Both the position numbers and the translations under genes were made by a program. Below, piece by piece: positions 7,952 through 18,290 of a stretch of 64,000 bases of DNA. The notes below the pieces were generated by a model that was not told the DNA's origin, ran no database searches, and worked only from the letters and a program-made list of their open reading frames with translations. Origin of the DNA: Comamonadaceae bacterium (GTDB lineage Bacteria > Pseudomonadota > Gammaproteobacteria > Burkholderiales > Burkholderiaceae_C); NCBI GenBank assembly GCA_027490925.1, contig JAIXXF010000034.1, positions 1 to 64,000 of the forward strand, read 5' to 3'. The first letter of the stretch is position 1. Every line of letters starts with the position of its first letter.

Positions 7952-8854
7952 ATGATATACCCAACGATCGAAGACGCGATTGGAAAAACGCCGCTGGTGG
8001 CACTGCAACGCATCGCGGCCACCGAAAACGCTGCGCGCGGGAACGTGCTGCTGGGCAAGTTGGAGGGCAACAACCCAGCTGGCTCCGTGAAGGACCGACC
8101 CGCGGTGTCGATGATCCGCCGTGCCGAAGAGCGCGGCGAGATCAAACCCGGCGACACGCTGATCGAGGCCACCTCGGGCAACACCGGCATCGCGCTTGCC
8201 ATGGCCGCCGCCATCAAAGGCTACCGCATGGTGCTCATCATGCCGGAGGACCTGAGCATCGAGCGCGCCCAGACCATGAAGGCCTTTGGCGCGGAACTCG
8301 TTCTTACCCCCAAGAGTGGTGGCATGGAATACGCCCGCGATCTGGCCGACAACATGGCGCGCGAAGGCAAGGGTCGGGTGCTGGACCAGTTCGCCAATGC
8401 CGACAACCCGCGCACCCACTACGAAACGACTGGTCCTGAGATTTGGGAACAAACCGGCGGCCGCATCACCCATTTTGTGAGCGCCATGGGCACCACGGGC
8501 ACCATCACTGGTGTGTCGCGTTTCCTTAAGGAAAAGAACCCCGCCATCCAAATCATTGGTGCGCAGCCCAGCGAGGGCTCGCGCATCCCAGGTATCCGCA
8601 AATGGCCCGCCGCCTACATGCCCAAGATTTACGACGCCACCCACGTGGACGAGACCGTGCTGGTGACGCAGGACAACGCCGAGGACATGTGCCGGCGTCT
8701 GGCGCGGGAAGAGGGCATCTTCGCGGGCATCTCGGCCGCTGGAGCCTGCTGGGTGGCTCAGGAAGTGGCCCAGCGAGCCACCAACGCCACGGTGGTGTTC
8801 ATCGTCTGTGACCGGGGCGATCGCTACCTGTCGACCGGGGTGTTCCCAGCCTGA
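7952..8854 (+). CDS. cysM: Cysteine synthase B (O-acetylserine sulfhydrylase)
   Basis: A 300-residue fold type II PLP enzyme that makes cysteine from O-acetylserine and sulfide or thiosulfate. The PLP lysine is K47 in GSVKDRP, the substrate loop TSGNTGIAL is at about 75-83, and the phosphate-binding loop is MGTTGTITG. Its length and the RIPGIRKWP stretch fit CysM better than the longer CysK. The start is the ATG at 7952; upstream in-frame codons run through tRNA-Leu and cannot be coding. Confidence 0.95.
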   Translation: MIYPTIEDAIGKTPLVALQRIAATENAARGNVLLGKLEGNNPAGSVKDRPAVSMIRRAEERGEIKPGDTLIEATSGNTGIALAMAAAIKGYRMVLIMPEDLSIERAQTMKAFGAELVLTPKSGGMEYARDLADNMAREGKGRVLDQFANADNPRTHYETTGPEIWEQTGGRITHFVSAMGTTGTITGVSRFLKEKNPAIQIIGAQPSEGSRIPGIRKWPAAYMPKIYDATHVDETVLVTQDNAEDMCRRLAREEGIFAGISAAGACWVAQEVAQRATNATVVFIVCDRGDRYLSTGVFPA

Positions 8855-9076
8855 TGTGTGCACAGACGCCGCTGTGGGCTTTGACGGGCCGCTGTTGGCC
8901 GCCAAGTCCGCCCATGTCGCCTGCGGCCAAGCCGTGAGGGGCGTATTGCGCGGCTGGGGACGCATTGGAGATTTTGGTGTTCAGCGGAGGGTCCATTGTT
9001 TTTTGTGTCCCCTGGTACTGCTGGGCTGGCATTCGAACAAAAATCGACCCCAGCCCACTACAGATCTGACCCAGAA

Positions 9077-9093
9077 GCTCTACTTTTTATAGC
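9077..9093 (-). repeat. 17-nt repeat, copy 2 (minus orientation)
   Basis: On the minus strand gctataaaaagtagagc matches the copy at 16484 at 14 of 17 positions and the copy at 28754 at 14 of 17. It lies 17 nt upstream of the NUDIX gene start. Confidence 0.5.
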
Positions 9094-9109
9094 AAAAGGG
9101 CCACGAGAG

Positions 9110-9640
9110 ATGCGCCACGAATTCAAGTTTTGCCCTAACTGCGCCCACCCGCTGGCGTGGCTGGCCCAGGTGGAGGATGGCGGCCCCAAGGCGCGGCTGC
9201 GCTGCGCCGCCTGCGGCTACACCCACTGGAACAACCCGACCCCGGTGCTGGCTGCTGTGGTGGAGTACCAGGGCCATGTCCTGCTGGCCCGCAACGCCGC
9301 CTGGAGTGGCCGCGCGTTCGCCCTCATCACCGGCTTCATGGAGGCGGGCGAAACCGCGCAAGCGGGCATTGCCCGGGAGGTGAAAGAAGAAACCGACCTG
9401 GACGTGACAGCCCTGGACCTGATTGGCGTGTACGACTTTCAGCGAATGAATCAGGTGATCATCGCTTTCCATGTGGTGGCCGAGGGCGAAGTGCGGTTGT
9501 CGCCCGAGCTGGCGGAATACAAGCTGTACCGCCCCGAAGCAGTGAAGTGCTGGCCTGCAGGCACCGGTTACGCCCTGGCCGACTGGCTGCGCTCGCGTGG
9601 CCACGAGCCGCAGTTCATCGATTTCCAAAAACCGGCCTGA
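9110..9640 (+). CDS. NUDIX hydrolase with N-terminal zinc ribbon
   Basis: A 176-residue protein. Cys pairs C8/C11 and C32/C35 form a zinc ribbon like that of the NADH pyrophosphatase NudC. The Nudix box spans about residues 75-97 (GFMEAGETAQAGIAREVKEE). Members hydrolyse nucleoside diphosphates linked to another moiety. It is shorter than NudC (about 260) and lacks its N-terminal domain, so the substrate is not assured. The start ATG lies within gagagatg and gives the zinc ribbon its usual position. Confidence 0.9.
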   Translation: MRHEFKFCPNCAHPLAWLAQVEDGGPKARLRCAACGYTHWNNPTPVLAAVVEYQGHVLLARNAAWSGRAFALITGFMEAGETAQAGIAREVKEETDLDVTALDLIGVYDFQRMNQVIIAFHVVAEGEVRLSPELAEYKLYRPEAVKCWPAGTGYALADWLRSRGHEPQFIDFQKPA

Positions 9641-9741
9641 CCTGGGTTTCGCCCGGGGTTGAATCCGGTCTGAAGCCTGTCTTGACACGGCCTAGAATCA
9701 ACTAAGCTGTCTGAAAACCCTGCACCAGAGAACAAGCCGCC

Positions 9742-9969
9742 ATGCACATCGACAAAGAAATCGACACCCGCGGACTGAACTGCCCGTTGCCTATCTTGAA
9801 GGCCAAAAAAGCGCTGACCGACATGGCCAGTGGTCAGCTGCTCAAGGTGGTGTCGACCGATGCGGGCTCGGTGCGTGATTTCATGGCCTTCGCGAAGCAA
9901 ACCGGCAACGAACTGGTCGAACAGCAAACCGTGGGCACCGACTACATTCACTTCCTGCGCCGCAGGTGA
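9742..9969 (+). CDS. TusA-family sulfur carrier protein
   Basis: A 75-residue protein with the family motif C14-P-L-P17 in RGLNCPLPILKAKKAL, where the Cys carries a persulfide. TusA proteins relay sulfur for tRNA 2-thiouridine or for sulfur metabolism. The length is typical. cysM and a NUDIX gene lie upstream, but no tus partners are nearby, so the recipient of the sulfur is unknown. Confidence 0.92.
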   Translation: MHIDKEIDTRGLNCPLPILKAKKALTDMASGQLLKVVSTDAGSVRDFMAFAKQTGNELVEQQTVGTDYIHFLRRR

Positions 9970-10082
9970 GGTGTCGCGGGATGGGGTGATGCCGCTGCTC
10001 GGCAGACACAGCACCACCGCGTCGGCATGGCCACGGCAGCGCCGCGAGGACCGCGCCACTGTTAAAAACCGCGCCGCTCCCG

Positions 10083-10113
10083 AAAAAACCACGTCGCCCT
10101 TGGCGTGGCGGCG
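10083..10113 (-). terminator. Probable terminator of galU
   Basis: On the minus strand, downstream of the galU stop, CCACG pairs with CGTGG (inner CC/GG also pair) and six T follow. It sits in the convergent gap between the TusA-like gene and galU. Confidence 0.55.
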
Positions 10114-10137
10114 GTAACCAAAGGTTTGGCTCGGCGT

Positions 10138-11025
10138 TCAGAGCGCCAGAGATTTCAGGTAACCCCGGAAATCGTCGCCCACCTCCGCGTGTTGCAACGC
10201 GAGCTCTACGGTGGCTTGCAAGAACCCCTGTTTGCTGCCGCAGTCATAGCGCTTGCCCGCGTATGGAAACGCCAGCACCCGTTCGTGGCTGAGCAACCCG
10301 GCGATGCCGTCGGTCAGTTGGATTTCACCACCCGCGCCTCGGGGCTGGTTGCGTATCTGCTCGAACACCCCTGGCGTGAGGATGTAGCGCCCGGCCACAC
10401 CCAGCCGCGACGGCGCGGCTTCGGGGCTGGGCTTTTCCACCATGCGGCGCACGTCCATCATGCCGTTGCCCAGCATGTCGCCCGCCACGATGCCGTAGCG
10501 CTTCACGTGCTCCAGCGGCACCTCTTGCACCGCCAGCAGGGAGCAGCGCTCACGGGTGAACACCTGTGCCATTTGCGCCAGCACAGGCTGACCGCCGGGT
10601 GGACCGACCATCAGGTCGTCGGCCAGCAGCACCGCGAAGGGCTCATCGCCCACCAAATGCTCAGCACACAGCACCGCATGCCCGAGGCCCAATGAACGGG
10701 GCTGTCGCACATAGGAGCAGTCCATGTCCGCCGGTTGCACCGAGCGCACCAGCGCCAAGAGCGCCTGTTTGCCTGCGGTCTCCAGCTCGTTTTCCAGCTC
10801 GTAAGCGGTGTCGAAGTGGTCTTCGATGGCGCGTTTGGCTCGGCCGGTGACAAAGATCATGTGGCGGATGCCCGCCGCATATGCCTCTTCCACCGCGTAC
10901 TGGATCAACGGTTTGTCCACCACCGGCAGCATCTCTTTGGGGGAAGCCTTGGTGGCGGGCAGGAAGCGGGTACCGAGACCGGCCACTGGGAAAACGGCTT
11001 TGGTCAGGCGCGCGGTGTAGGCCAT
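10138..11025 (-). CDS. galU: UTP--glucose-1-phosphate uridylyltransferase
   Basis: A 295-residue nucleotidyltransferase that makes UDP-glucose for envelope polysaccharides. The N-terminal signature [20 protein letters not shown] (about 12-31) is followed by [13 protein letters not shown], and LADD marks the metal site. Length is typical of GalU. The stop lies 42 nt upstream of the next minus-strand landmark, and valS starts further right on the same strand, separated by 42 nt from galU, so the two may be co-transcribed. Confidence 0.96.
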   Translation of the reverse strand: MAYTARLTKAVFPVAGLGTRFLPATKASPKEMLPVVDKPLIQYAVEEAYAAGIRHMIFVTGRAKRAIEDHFDTAYELENELETAGKQALLALVRSVQPADMDCSYVRQPRSLGLGHAVLCAEHLVGDEPFAVLLADDLMVGPPGGQPVLAQMAQVFTRERCSLLAVQEVPLEHVKRYGIVAGDMLGNGMMDVRRMVEKPSPEAAPSRLGVAGRYILTPGVFEQIRNQPRGAGGEIQLTDGIAGLLSHERVLAFPYAGKRYDCGSKQGFLQATVELALQHAEVGDDFRGYLKSLAL

Positions 11026-11067
11026 GGTGCAGGGCTCGATGTGAATGGGGGGACGTGGCGGGGTGGA

Positions 11068-14025
11068 TCAGGCCAGGCGGGCGAGTTGGTCGCGTAACTT
11101 GGCCAGTGTGGCGGTGAAATCGGCCACCCGCTGGCGTTCCTGCGCGATCACGGCGGGCGGGGCCTTGGCCACAAAGGCCTCGTTGCCCAACTTGCCGTTG
11201 GCTTTGGTGATCTCCCCTTCCAGCCGGGCCACTTCTTTGCCCAAGCGGGCTTTTTCGGCGGCGACGTCGATCTCCATGAACAAACACAGGCGGGCGGTAC
11301 CGACCACGGCCACTGGGGCCGCTTGGGCGGCGGCGGCCCAAGCGGCCTCGTCGTCGAACACCTTGACCTCGCTCAGCTTGGCCAGCGCTTGCAGCACCGG
11401 GCCGGCCTGGCGCATGAAGGCGTCGTCACCCACCACGTACAGCGGCAGGCGGGTGGCGGGGGACACGTTCATCTCGCCGCGCAGGTTGCGGCAGGCGTCC
11501 ACCAAAGACTTGAGCTTGGCGACGTGCGCTTCGCTGGCTTCGTCGATGCGGTTGAGTTCGGCCACAGGGTAGGCCGCGATGGCCACCGACTCACCGGCGC
11601 GGTCGGCCACCGGGGCGACCTTTTGCCACAGTGCTTCGGTGATGAACGGGATGATGGGGTGGGCCAGCCGCAAGATGGCCTCCAATGTGCGGATCAGCGT
11701 GCGGCGGGTCGCGCGCTGGACCGAGGCGTCGCCGGTCTGGATCTGCACCTTGGCGATCTCCAGATACCAGTCGCAGAACTCGTCCCACACAAAGCGGTAT
11801 ATGGCGTTGGCCACGTTGTCGAGCCGGTACTCGGCAAAGCCTTTGGCCACTTCGGCTTCGGTGCGCTGCAGGGCGGAGACGATCCACCGGTCGGCGGGGC
11901 CAAAGTGCAGGTAGCCGCCGGGCACGCATTCTTCAGCGCCGTGGGGTTTGAAGCCGCAGTCGTGGCCTTCGCAGTTCATCAGCACAAAGCGGGTGGCGTT
12001 CCACAGCTTGTTGCAGAAGTTGCGGTAACCCTCGCAGCGTTTGCTGTCGAAGTTGATGCTGCGGCCCAGCGAGGCCAGCGACGCGAAGGTGAAGCGCAGC
12101 GCGTCGGCGCCGTAGGCGGGGATGCCTTCGGGGAATTCTTTTTCAGTGTCTTTGCGCACCTTGGGCGCGGTTTCGGGCTTGCGCAAGCCAGTGGTCCGTT
12201 TTTCAAGCAGCGGCTTCAGCGTGATGCCGTCGATCAAGTCCACCGGGTCGAGCACGTTGCCTTCGGACTTGCTCATCTTTTTGCCTTGGGCATCGCGCAC
12301 CAGGCCGTGGATGTAGACGTGTTTGAAGGGCACCCGGCCGGTGAAGTGGGTGGTCATCATGATCATCCGGGCGACCCAGAAAAAGATGATGTCGTAGCCG
12401 GTGACCAGCACCGTGCTGGGGAGGTAGAGGTCGTAGTCGGTGAGTCCGTTGTCGGTGCCGTTCCGGGGTCCGGTCTTAACGGCCCGGCTCATGCTCGCTG
12501 TGCTCGCCAAATCGCCGGTTCCGGCAAGCCCGGACCCCTGCGCCGCGGCTTCGGGCCAGCCCATGGTGCTGAAAGGGACCAAGGCCGACGAGTACCAGGT
12601 GTCCAGCACATCGGGGTCGCGGGTCAGCGTTTTGCCCGGCGCTTTGGCCTGGGCTTCCGCTTCGTTCCGCGCCACGATGACCTGGCCGTCTTCGTCGTAC
12701 CAGGCCGGGATCTGGTGGCCCCACCAGAGCTGGCGACTGATACACCAGTCCTGGATGTTGTTCATCCACTGGTTGTAGGTGTTGACCCAGTTCTCGGGGA
12801 CGAACTTCACCTCGCCGCTGGCCACCGCGTCGATGGCTTTTTGCGCGATGCTCTTGCCGGTGGGGTCTTGCTCGCTGACCTGGCTCATGGCCACGAACCA
12901 CTGGTCTGTGAGCATGGGCTCGACGATCTGGCCCGTGCGGGTGCAACGCGGCACCATCAGCTTGTGTTTTTTCACCTCCACCAGGGCGCCCAGCGCTTCC
13001 AGGTCGGCGACGATTTTCTTTCGGGCCACAAAGCGGTCCAGCCCCTGGTAGGCGGCGGGAGCCTCGGCGTTGATCTTCGCGTCCAGCGTCAGCACACAAA
13101 TCATCGGCAGCTGGTGGCGCTGGCCCACCGCGTAGTCGTTGGGGTCGTGCGCGGGCGTGACCTTGACCACGCCGGTGCCAAAGGCCCTGTCCACGTAGCC
13201 GTCCGCAATCACCGGGATGTCCCGGTCGCACAGCGGCAGCTGCACCCGCTTGCCGATGAGGTGCGCATAGCGCTCGTCTTCGGGGTGCACCATCACCGCC
13301 ACGTCGCCCAGCATGGTCTCAGGCCGCGTGGTGGCGACGGTGAGGGAACCGCTCCCGTCAGCCAAGGGGTAGGCGATGTGCCACAGGCTGCCGTCTTCTT
13401 CCTCGCTCTCCACCTCCAGGTCAGACACCGCGCTCATCAGCACCGGGTCCCAGTTCACCAGGCGCTTGCCGCGGTAGATCAGGCCTTGTTCGTAGAGCCG
13501 CACGAAAGTCTCGGTCACCACGCCCGACAACTTCTCGTCCATGGTGAAGTACTCGCGGCCCCAGTCCACGCTGTCGCCCATGCGGCGCATCTGCGTGGTG
13601 ATGGTGTTGCCGCTTTTCTCTTTCCATTCCCAGACCTTGGCGACGAAGTTCTTGCGGCCCAGGTCGTGGCGACTGAGCTGCTGCTCCTGCAACTGACGCT
13701 CCACCACGATTTGTGTGGCGATGCCCGCGTGGTCGGTGCCTGGGACCCAGACGGTGTTGAACCCGGCCATCCGGTGATAGCGGGTCAGGCTGTCCATGAT
13801 GGTCTGGTTGAACGCGTGCCCCATGTGCAGCGTGCCGGTCACGTTCGGTGGCGGTAACTGGATGGCAAATGCGGGCGCGCCGGCCTTGGGCGCGCGCGTG
13901 CCGCGATGACCGGCCGCGCCGTAGCCACGCCGCTCCCATTCGGGCCCCCAGTGCTTCTCCAGCTCGGCAGGCTCAAAAGATTTGGACAGGGATTGCAGCC
14001 CCGGCTGTGGCACGGTGTCGTTCAT
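11068..14025 (-). CDS. valS: Valine--tRNA ligase, with an in-frame palindromic insertion
   Basis: A 985-residue class I synthetase that charges and edits tRNA-Val. It has the HIGH-type motif [14 protein letters not shown] near the N-terminus, an editing domain, KKMSKSEGN before the anticodon-binding domain, and a C-terminal coiled-coil arm (last about 70 residues, [13 protein letters not shown]). The unusual part is residues 496-521, encoded by a 78-bp element with inverted ends (12463-12540). It falls between the usual FSTMGWPE and the usual [13 protein letters not shown], where other ValS proteins have only a few residues. The frame is intact through the insert, so the enzyme is presumably functional. 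Confidence 0.97.
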   Translation of the reverse strand: MNDTVPQPGLQSLSKSFEPAELEKHWGPEWERRGYGAAGHRGTRAPKAGAPAFAIQLPPPNVTGTLHMGHAFNQTIMDSLTRYHRMAGFNTVWVPGTDHAGIATQIVVERQLQEQQLSRHDLGRKNFVAKVWEWKEKSGNTITTQMRRMGDSVDWGREYFTMDEKLSGVVTETFVRLYEQGLIYRGKRLVNWDPVLMSAVSDLEVESEEEDGSLWHIAYPLADGSGSLTVATTRPETMLGDVAVMVHPEDERYAHLIGKRVQLPLCDRDIPVIADGYVDRAFGTGVVKVTPAHDPNDYAVGQRHQLPMICVLTLDAKINAEAPAAYQGLDRFVARKKIVADLEALGALVEVKKHKLMVPRCTRTGQIVEPMLTDQWFVAMSQVSEQDPTGKSIAQKAIDAVASGEVKFVPENWVNTYNQWMNNIQDWCISRQLWWGHQIPAWYDEDGQVIVARNEAEAQAKAPGKTLTRDPDVLDTWYSSALVPFSTMGWPEAAAQGSGLAGTGDLASTASMSRAVKTGPRNGTDNGLTDYDLYLPSTVLVTGYDIIFFWVARMIMMTTHFTGRVPFKHVYIHGLVRDAQGKKMSKSEGNVLDPVDLIDGITLKPLLEKRTTGLRKPETAPKVRKDTEKEFPEGIPAYGADALRFTFASLASLGRSINFDSKRCEGYRNFCNKLWNATRFVLMNCEGHDCGFKPHGAEECVPGGYLHFGPADRWIVSALQRTEAEVAKGFAEYRLDNVANAIYRFVWDEFCDWYLEIAKVQIQTGDASVQRATRRTLIRTLEAILRLAHPIIPFITEALWQKVAPVADRAGESVAIAAYPVAELNRIDEASEAHVAKLKSLVDACRNLRGEMNVSPATRLPLYVVGDDAFMRQAGPVLQALAKLSEVKVFDDEAAWAAAAQAAPVAVVGTARLCLFMEIDVAAEKARLGKEVARLEGEITKANGKLGNEAFVAKAPPAVIAQERQRVADFTATLAKLRDQLARLA
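12463..12540 (-). repeat. 78-bp palindrome-ended element inserted in frame in valS
   Basis: The left end ccggggtccggtctt and the right end aagcccggacccctg are inverted copies of each other (13 of 15 positions, including a perfect 9-bp core ggggtccgg/ccggacccc). The element is exactly 26 codons and occupies ValS codons 496-521 in phase. No second copy is visible in the window. The structure resembles protein-coding palindromic repeats such as the Rickettsia RPEs, but no homology is claimed. Confidence 0.6.
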
Positions 14026-14451
14026 GTGGACCCAGAAAATGACGGTGGGGATTGGCGGTGGAAAGCAGGGGTGTCGTTGGCAGCGCAGCGCGGGTGCCGC
14101 GCTGCCACTGTGCAGGCGGCTGGCGCGGTGCCGGTGGGTGCGATTTTACCGGCGGGTCAAAGCCGACCCCGCCGGTGACAGCAGGGACTGGCACGCCCGC
14201 GGCGCCGCTTGGGGTGTCGCTCGCGGCGTGGGCGCTGTGGCGGGGGCAAGTTCGCACCGGCCCTCTGCCAGGTGGCGCCGAAGGCGGGGCCAAAGAGAAG
14301 GCCCAAGATGCGACCAAAGACGGGACCAAAGACGGGACTTGTGGCAGCACCAAAGGCCGTTGCCGCCGCGCCAGTGGACCAGGCGTCCTCGCGAGGCGAG
14401 ATAATCATGGCGACCCCCTTACTACCCACTTCCTTGGGTCCCCGCCGCACC
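14026..14451. other. 426-bp divergent gap between valS and yaaA
   Basis: The gap should hold promoters for both genes; I cannot point to convincing hexamers. It contains two perfect tandem copies of gaccaaagacgg (14312-14335) and, on the minus strand, a possible small open frame (14157-14408) discussed separately. Confidence 0.6.
14157..14408 (-). CDS. Possible small glycine-rich hydrophobic protein (doubtful)
   Basis: An 83-codon frame with an ATG at 14406-14408 (complement) and an unusually good Shine-Dalgarno (AAGGGGG, about 6 nt upstream). Residues about 13-45 are a Gly/Phe/Ala-rich hydrophobic stretch with repeated PVFG and GxxxG spacing, which would suit a glycine-zipper membrane helix. 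The C-terminal half is Arg/Pro-rich and looks like random GC-rich sequence. Part of the hydrophobic repeat arises from the 12-bp tandem repeat on the DNA. It may simply be noncoding. Confidence 0.2.
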   Translation of the reverse strand: MIISPREDAWSTGAAATAFGAATSPVFGPVFGRILGLLFGPAFGATWQRAGANLPPPQRPRRERHPKRRRGRASPCCHRRGRL

Positions 14452-15249
14452 ATGTTGTTCCTGCTTTCACCGGCGAAATCGCTGGATTACGACACCCCCG
14501 CTGGGGACTTGCCTCACACCAAGCCGCAGTTCGTGGCGCAGTCGACCGAACTGATCGACCTGTTGCGGCCGCAATCGCCGCAGCAAATCGCGGCCCTCAT
14601 GGACCTGAGCGATGCGCTCGCGAGTCTGAACGTGGCCCGTTACCAAGCCTGGACGCCTCGCTTCACCGCAAACAACTCCAAACAGGCGGTGCTCGCCTTC
14701 AACGGCGACGTGTACGAGGGGCTGGACGCCAAGACCTTGAGCGCCGACGACCTGGCCTGGGCGCAGCAGCACCTGTGCATCCTCAGCGGCTTGTATGGGG
14801 TGTTGCGGCCGTTGGATTGGATGCAACCCTACCGGTTGGAGATGGGCACCGCACTGGCCAATCCCAAAGGGCGTGACCTCTACCAGTTCTGGGGCACCCG
14901 CATCGCCGACCACCTGAACCAGTGCCTGCGTGCCGATCTCACGCCAGTGGTGGTCAACCTCGCGTCGCAGGAGTACTTCAAGGCCGTGGACCGCCGGGCG
15001 CTGAAGGCGCGGGTGATCGAGTGCGTGTTTGAAGACTGGCGGCCCGATGCCAAAAACGCCGCCACCGGCGGGCACTACAAGGTGATCAGCTTCCATGCCA
15101 AGCGTGCGCGCGGCCTGCTGGCGCGCCATGCGATCACCCAGCGGCTGACCACACCGAAAAAGCTCGAAGGCTTTCGGGCCGAGGGCTATGCGTTCGACGC
15201 GTCGGTGTCGGCGGTGGACCGTTTGGTGTTTCGCCGCAAAGCCGCGTGA
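14452..15249 (+). CDS. yaaA: Peroxide stress protein YaaA
   Basis: A 265-residue DUF328/UPF0246 protein beginning [15 protein letters not shown], with the conserved tracts [35 protein letters not shown] and VINLA-like [11 protein letters not shown]. YaaA binds DNA and limits Fenton damage by lowering free iron under peroxide stress in E. coli. The start at 14452 matches where the conserved fold begins; an in-frame extension upstream to 14209 is Arg/Pro-rich and is rejected. Confidence 0.93.
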   Translation: MLFLLSPAKSLDYDTPAGDLPHTKPQFVAQSTELIDLLRPQSPQQIAALMDLSDALASLNVARYQAWTPRFTANNSKQAVLAFNGDVYEGLDAKTLSADDLAWAQQHLCILSGLYGVLRPLDWMQPYRLEMGTALANPKGRDLYQFWGTRIADHLNQCLRADLTPVVVNLASQEYFKAVDRRALKARVIECVFEDWRPDAKNAATGGHYKVISFHAKRARGLLARHAITQRLTTPKKLEGFRAEGYAFDASVSAVDRLVFRRKAA

Positions 15250-15342
15250 CGCTGGGGTTCACCCCCGGTGCCCTGGCTCTCCGGTCTACCGATGTTCATC
15301 CCCAACCCCCAACCCCTCCGCCCCAGCCAAAAGGACAGCACC

Positions 15343-16278
15343 ATGGGCCCAGGCACCCCCCCCAGCGAACACACCGCCCCATCGGGCAGCGGGCCTGCCC
15401 AGCGCAACGCAGAGCCGATGCGTCTGGGCCAAAGCGCCACGCCCGCCTTGCGCGACTGGATCGTGGCGCAAGCCCAAACCGGGATGAATGCCGAGAAGAT
15501 CCTGCAAGCCATGCTGGACGCGGGCTGGCAAGCCGAGGTGGCGGTGGAGGCCTTGACCGCCACCGTGAGCGAGGCCTTGCGGCGCCAGGCCCGGGTCGAG
15601 CCCGCCGCGCTGCCCGACCCGGTGCCGGTGCCGCGTGTGCGCCTGGACGACGCGGCGCTCTACCTGGACCTCGGTGACCGGCGGGCGCACGTGATCGGCC
15701 ACCTTCAGCAACCGCCCATCGTGGTGATTGGCGGCTTTTTGACCGACGAGGAGTGCGACCAACTCATCGCCGACGCGCAGCCGCGCATGGCCCGCTCGCT
15801 CACGGTGGACACCCGCACCGGTGGCGAGGAAATGAACGATGCCCGCACCAGCCGCGGGATGTTTTTCAGCCGGGGTGAAACGCCCCTGGTGCAGCGCATT
15901 GAGACGCGCATCGCCCGCCTGCTGGACTGGCCGGTGGAGAACGGTGAAGGCATTCAGGTGTTGAACTACCAGCCCGGGGCCGAATACCGCCCGCATTACG
16001 ACTACTTCAACCCCAGCGAGCCCGGCACGGCAAGTATTTTGAAGCGCGGCGGCCAACGTGTGGGCACGCTGCTGATGTACCTCAATGACCCTGCGCAAGG
16101 CGGTGGCACCACCTTCCCCGATGTGCGCCTGACGGTGGCCCCCAAGCGTGGCCACGCGGTGTTTTTCAGCTACGACCGGCCCCACCCCTCGACCCACAGC
16201 CTGCACGGCGGTGCACCGGTCATCTCCGGAGAGAAGTGGATCGCCACCAAATGGCTGCGCGAACGCGAATTCACCTGA
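15343..16278 (+). CDS. 2OG-Fe(II) oxygenase, prolyl 4-hydroxylase type
   Basis: A 311-residue protein with a C-terminal prolyl-4-hydroxylase alpha-like domain. The iron ligands are the HYD of YRPHYDYFN and the His of HPSTHSLHGG, and the K in GEKWIATKW binds 2-oxoglutarate. The N-terminal 100 residues resemble a small helical domain (EKILQAMLDAGW). ATG at 15343 is preceded by aaaagga at a good distance, which favours it over upstream in-frame starts. The protein substrate is unknown. Confidence 0.9.
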   Translation: MGPGTPPSEHTAPSGSGPAQRNAEPMRLGQSATPALRDWIVAQAQTGMNAEKILQAMLDAGWQAEVAVEALTATVSEALRRQARVEPAALPDPVPVPRVRLDDAALYLDLGDRRAHVIGHLQQPPIVVIGGFLTDEECDQLIADAQPRMARSLTVDTRTGGEEMNDARTSRGMFFSRGETPLVQRIETRIARLLDWPVENGEGIQVLNYQPGAEYRPHYDYFNPSEPGTASILKRGGQRVGTLLMYLNDPAQGGGTTFPDVRLTVAPKRGHAVFFSYDRPHPSTHSLHGGAPVISGEKWIATKWLREREFT

Positions 16279-16483
16279 CGATTTCCACCGCATGGCCCCA
16301 TGCCACAGGGCTTGGCGTCGGCGTGGTCCGCAGCGCGGATTGGCGAAGTCGTGTGGTGGCGTGGCCCTGCTTGCCCAACCTGGCCGGTCACCCCAACCGT
16401 CCCGAAAATCATCCCGGCGCCTGATCAGAGCGTACGTTATCAGTAAAAGGGCCTTGCAGCCCCCGCTTGAATTGATGTTTTAA

Positions 16484-16500
16484 GCTATGAAAATAAGAGC
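16484..16500 (+). repeat. 17-nt repeat, copy 3, carrying a start codon
   Basis: gctatgaaaataagagc contains the ATG (16487) of the following hydrolase gene, so its first codons (MKIRA) are repeat-derived. Confidence 0.5.
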
Positions 16501-17377
16501 AAATGGCTTGCAGATCGAGGTCGAAGACCACGGTGACCCGACGCGACCGGTGGTGCTGCTGGTCATGGGTCTGGGCATGCAGCTCACCGCCTGGCCCCCA
16601 GCGCTGGTGGCGGAGCTGTTGCAGGCCGGGTACCGGGTGGTGCGGCACGACAACCGCGACATCGGCCTGTCCCAGCACCTGCACGGCCTGGGTGTGCCCA
16701 ACCTGGCGCTGGCGGCCATCCAGCACCGGCTGGGATGGCCGCTGCGCCCGCCCTACACCCTGCGCGACATGGCGGCCGACGCCGTTGGTGTGCTGGACGT
16801 GCTGGCCATTCCGCAGGCGCACGTGGTGGGCGTTAGCATGGGTGGCATGATCGCGCAGCGCATGGCGCTCGACGCCCCCGGCCGCGTATTGAGCCTGACC
16901 AGTGTGATGAGTTCCAGCGGCGCACGCCGCCTGCCACCGCCCGAACCGCGGGTGCTGCGTGCCCTGTTGGGGCGACCCGCCAACGGCAGCCGCGAGGCCG
17001 CCATCGACCACACCACCCGTTTGTTCCAGCTCATCGGCAGCCCGGGCTTCCCTCAGCCCGAAGCCGACGTCCGTCAGCGGGTGGCCGAGGCCATCGACCG
17101 CAGTCACCACCCAGCGGGCGTCGCACGCCAAATGGTGGCGGTGGTGGCCGACGACCGCGCCCGCCACTTGGCGCAGGTGCGCTGCCCCACGCTGGTGGTG
17201 CATGGCCGAGCCGACCCCCTGGTGCCATTCGCCTGCGGCGAAGACACCGCCAGGCGCATCCCCGGCGCGCGCCTGGTCGCCGTCGACGGCATGGGCCACG
17301 ACCTGCCCCCCGGCGTGGTGCAGCGCCTGTTGGCCGAACTGCTGCCGTTTTTGTCTTCTGCCGCCCACGCCCGCTGA
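16487..17377 (+). CDS. Alpha/beta-fold hydrolase
   Basis: A 296-residue alpha/beta hydrolase with nucleophile S118 in GVSMGGM, an acid in HGRADPLVPF and the catalytic His in GMGHDLPP. The oxyanion region is LVMGLGMQLTAW (about 25-36). Members include esterases, epoxide hydrolases and polyketide-associated hydrolases, so the substrate is open. It is followed 39 nt later by queF on the same strand. The first codons fall inside a 17-nt repeat, so the true start may have been created by the repeat. Confidence 0.9.
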   Translation: MKIRANGLQIEVEDHGDPTRPVVLLVMGLGMQLTAWPPALVAELLQAGYRVVRHDNRDIGLSQHLHGLGVPNLALAAIQHRLGWPLRPPYTLRDMAADAVGVLDVLAIPQAHVVGVSMGGMIAQRMALDAPGRVLSLTSVMSSSGARRLPPPEPRVLRALLGRPANGSREAAIDHTTRLFQLIGSPGFPQPEADVRQRVAEAIDRSHHPAGVARQMVAVVADDRARHLAQVRCPTLVVHGRADPLVPFACGEDTARRIPGARLVAVDGMGHDLPPGVVQRLLAELLPFLSSAAHAR

Positions 17378-17416
17378 GCCCCTCTCACAAACCCACCGTC
17401 CAAGCCGCCAACGCCC

Positions 17417-18268
17417 ATGTCCGACCTCACCCCCTCTCAATCTCCGTTGGGCCGCGTCAGCGCTTACGCCGACCAGTACGACCCGACGCTGCTGTGCCCG
17501 CTGCCGCGCAGCGACAAACGCGCCGAACTCGGACTGCGTGGCGAGGTGCCGTTTCTGGGCGTGGATTGGTGGACCGCGTTCGAGCTGGGTTGGCTCAATC
17601 CCCGGGGTCGGCCGCAGGTGGCCATTGCCCACATCAGCGTGCCCTGCGAGTCGCGCAACATTGTGGAGAGCAAGTCCTTCAAGCTCTACCTGAACAGCTT
17701 CAACAACACCCGCTTTGCCGACGCCGCCGAGGTGCAAGCCCGCATCCGGCAAGACATCACGGAGGCGGTCTGGCGCGGCGGGTCAGTGCGGTCGTCGGTT
17801 GGTGTGAAGCTGGTGCTCCCCGAGGCCTTCGGGCGCGAGGCGGTACAAGAGCTCGAGGGGTTGAGCCTGGACCGGCTTGACATCGAATGCGACCGCTACA
17901 CCCCAGCACCCGAGCTGCTGCGCGCAGCGGTGGAGGAGCAGCCGGTGAGCGAAGTGCTGACCAGCCAGCTGCTCAAAAGCAATTGCCTCGTGACCGGGCA
18001 GCCCGACTGGGGCAGCCTGCAAATCGCCTACAGCGGTCCGCAGATCGACCAGGGCGGCTTGTTGCAGTACATCGTCAGTTACCGCAACCATCATGAATTC
18101 CACGAGCAGTGCGTGGAACGCATCTTCATGGACATCTGGACCCGTTGTCGGCCAATCAAGCTCAGTGTGTACGCCCGCTACACCCGCCGTGGCGGGTTGG
18201 ACATCAACCCCCTGCGCACCAGTCACCCGCAGCCCTTTCCCGTCAACGTCCGCACCGCTCGACAGTGA
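17417..18268 (+). CDS. queF: NADPH-dependent 7-cyano-7-deazaguanine reductase (long form)
   Basis: A 283-residue tunnelling-fold enzyme reducing preQ0 to preQ1 in queuosine synthesis. The catalytic Cys is in ISVPCESRN, and a later [11 protein letters not shown] motif binds the substrate. The length places it in the YqcD-type long QueF group, in which the two halves form a duplicated fold. No other queuosine genes are nearby. Confidence 0.96.
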   Translation: MSDLTPSQSPLGRVSAYADQYDPTLLCPLPRSDKRAELGLRGEVPFLGVDWWTAFELGWLNPRGRPQVAIAHISVPCESRNIVESKSFKLYLNSFNNTRFADAAEVQARIRQDITEAVWRGGSVRSSVGVKLVLPEAFGREAVQELEGLSLDRLDIECDRYTPAPELLRAAVEEQPVSEVLTSQLLKSNCLVTGQPDWGSLQIAYSGPQIDQGGLLQYIVSYRNHHEFHEQCVERIFMDIWTRCRPIKLSVYARYTRRGGLDINPLRTSHPQPFPVNVRTARQ

Positions 18269-18290
18269 GCCGGTGGCTTTCGGGGCGCGT

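Noticed and set aside
11323-13857. 844-codon open frame opposite valS
   Set aside because: Antisense of a certain valS; no recognisable motif.
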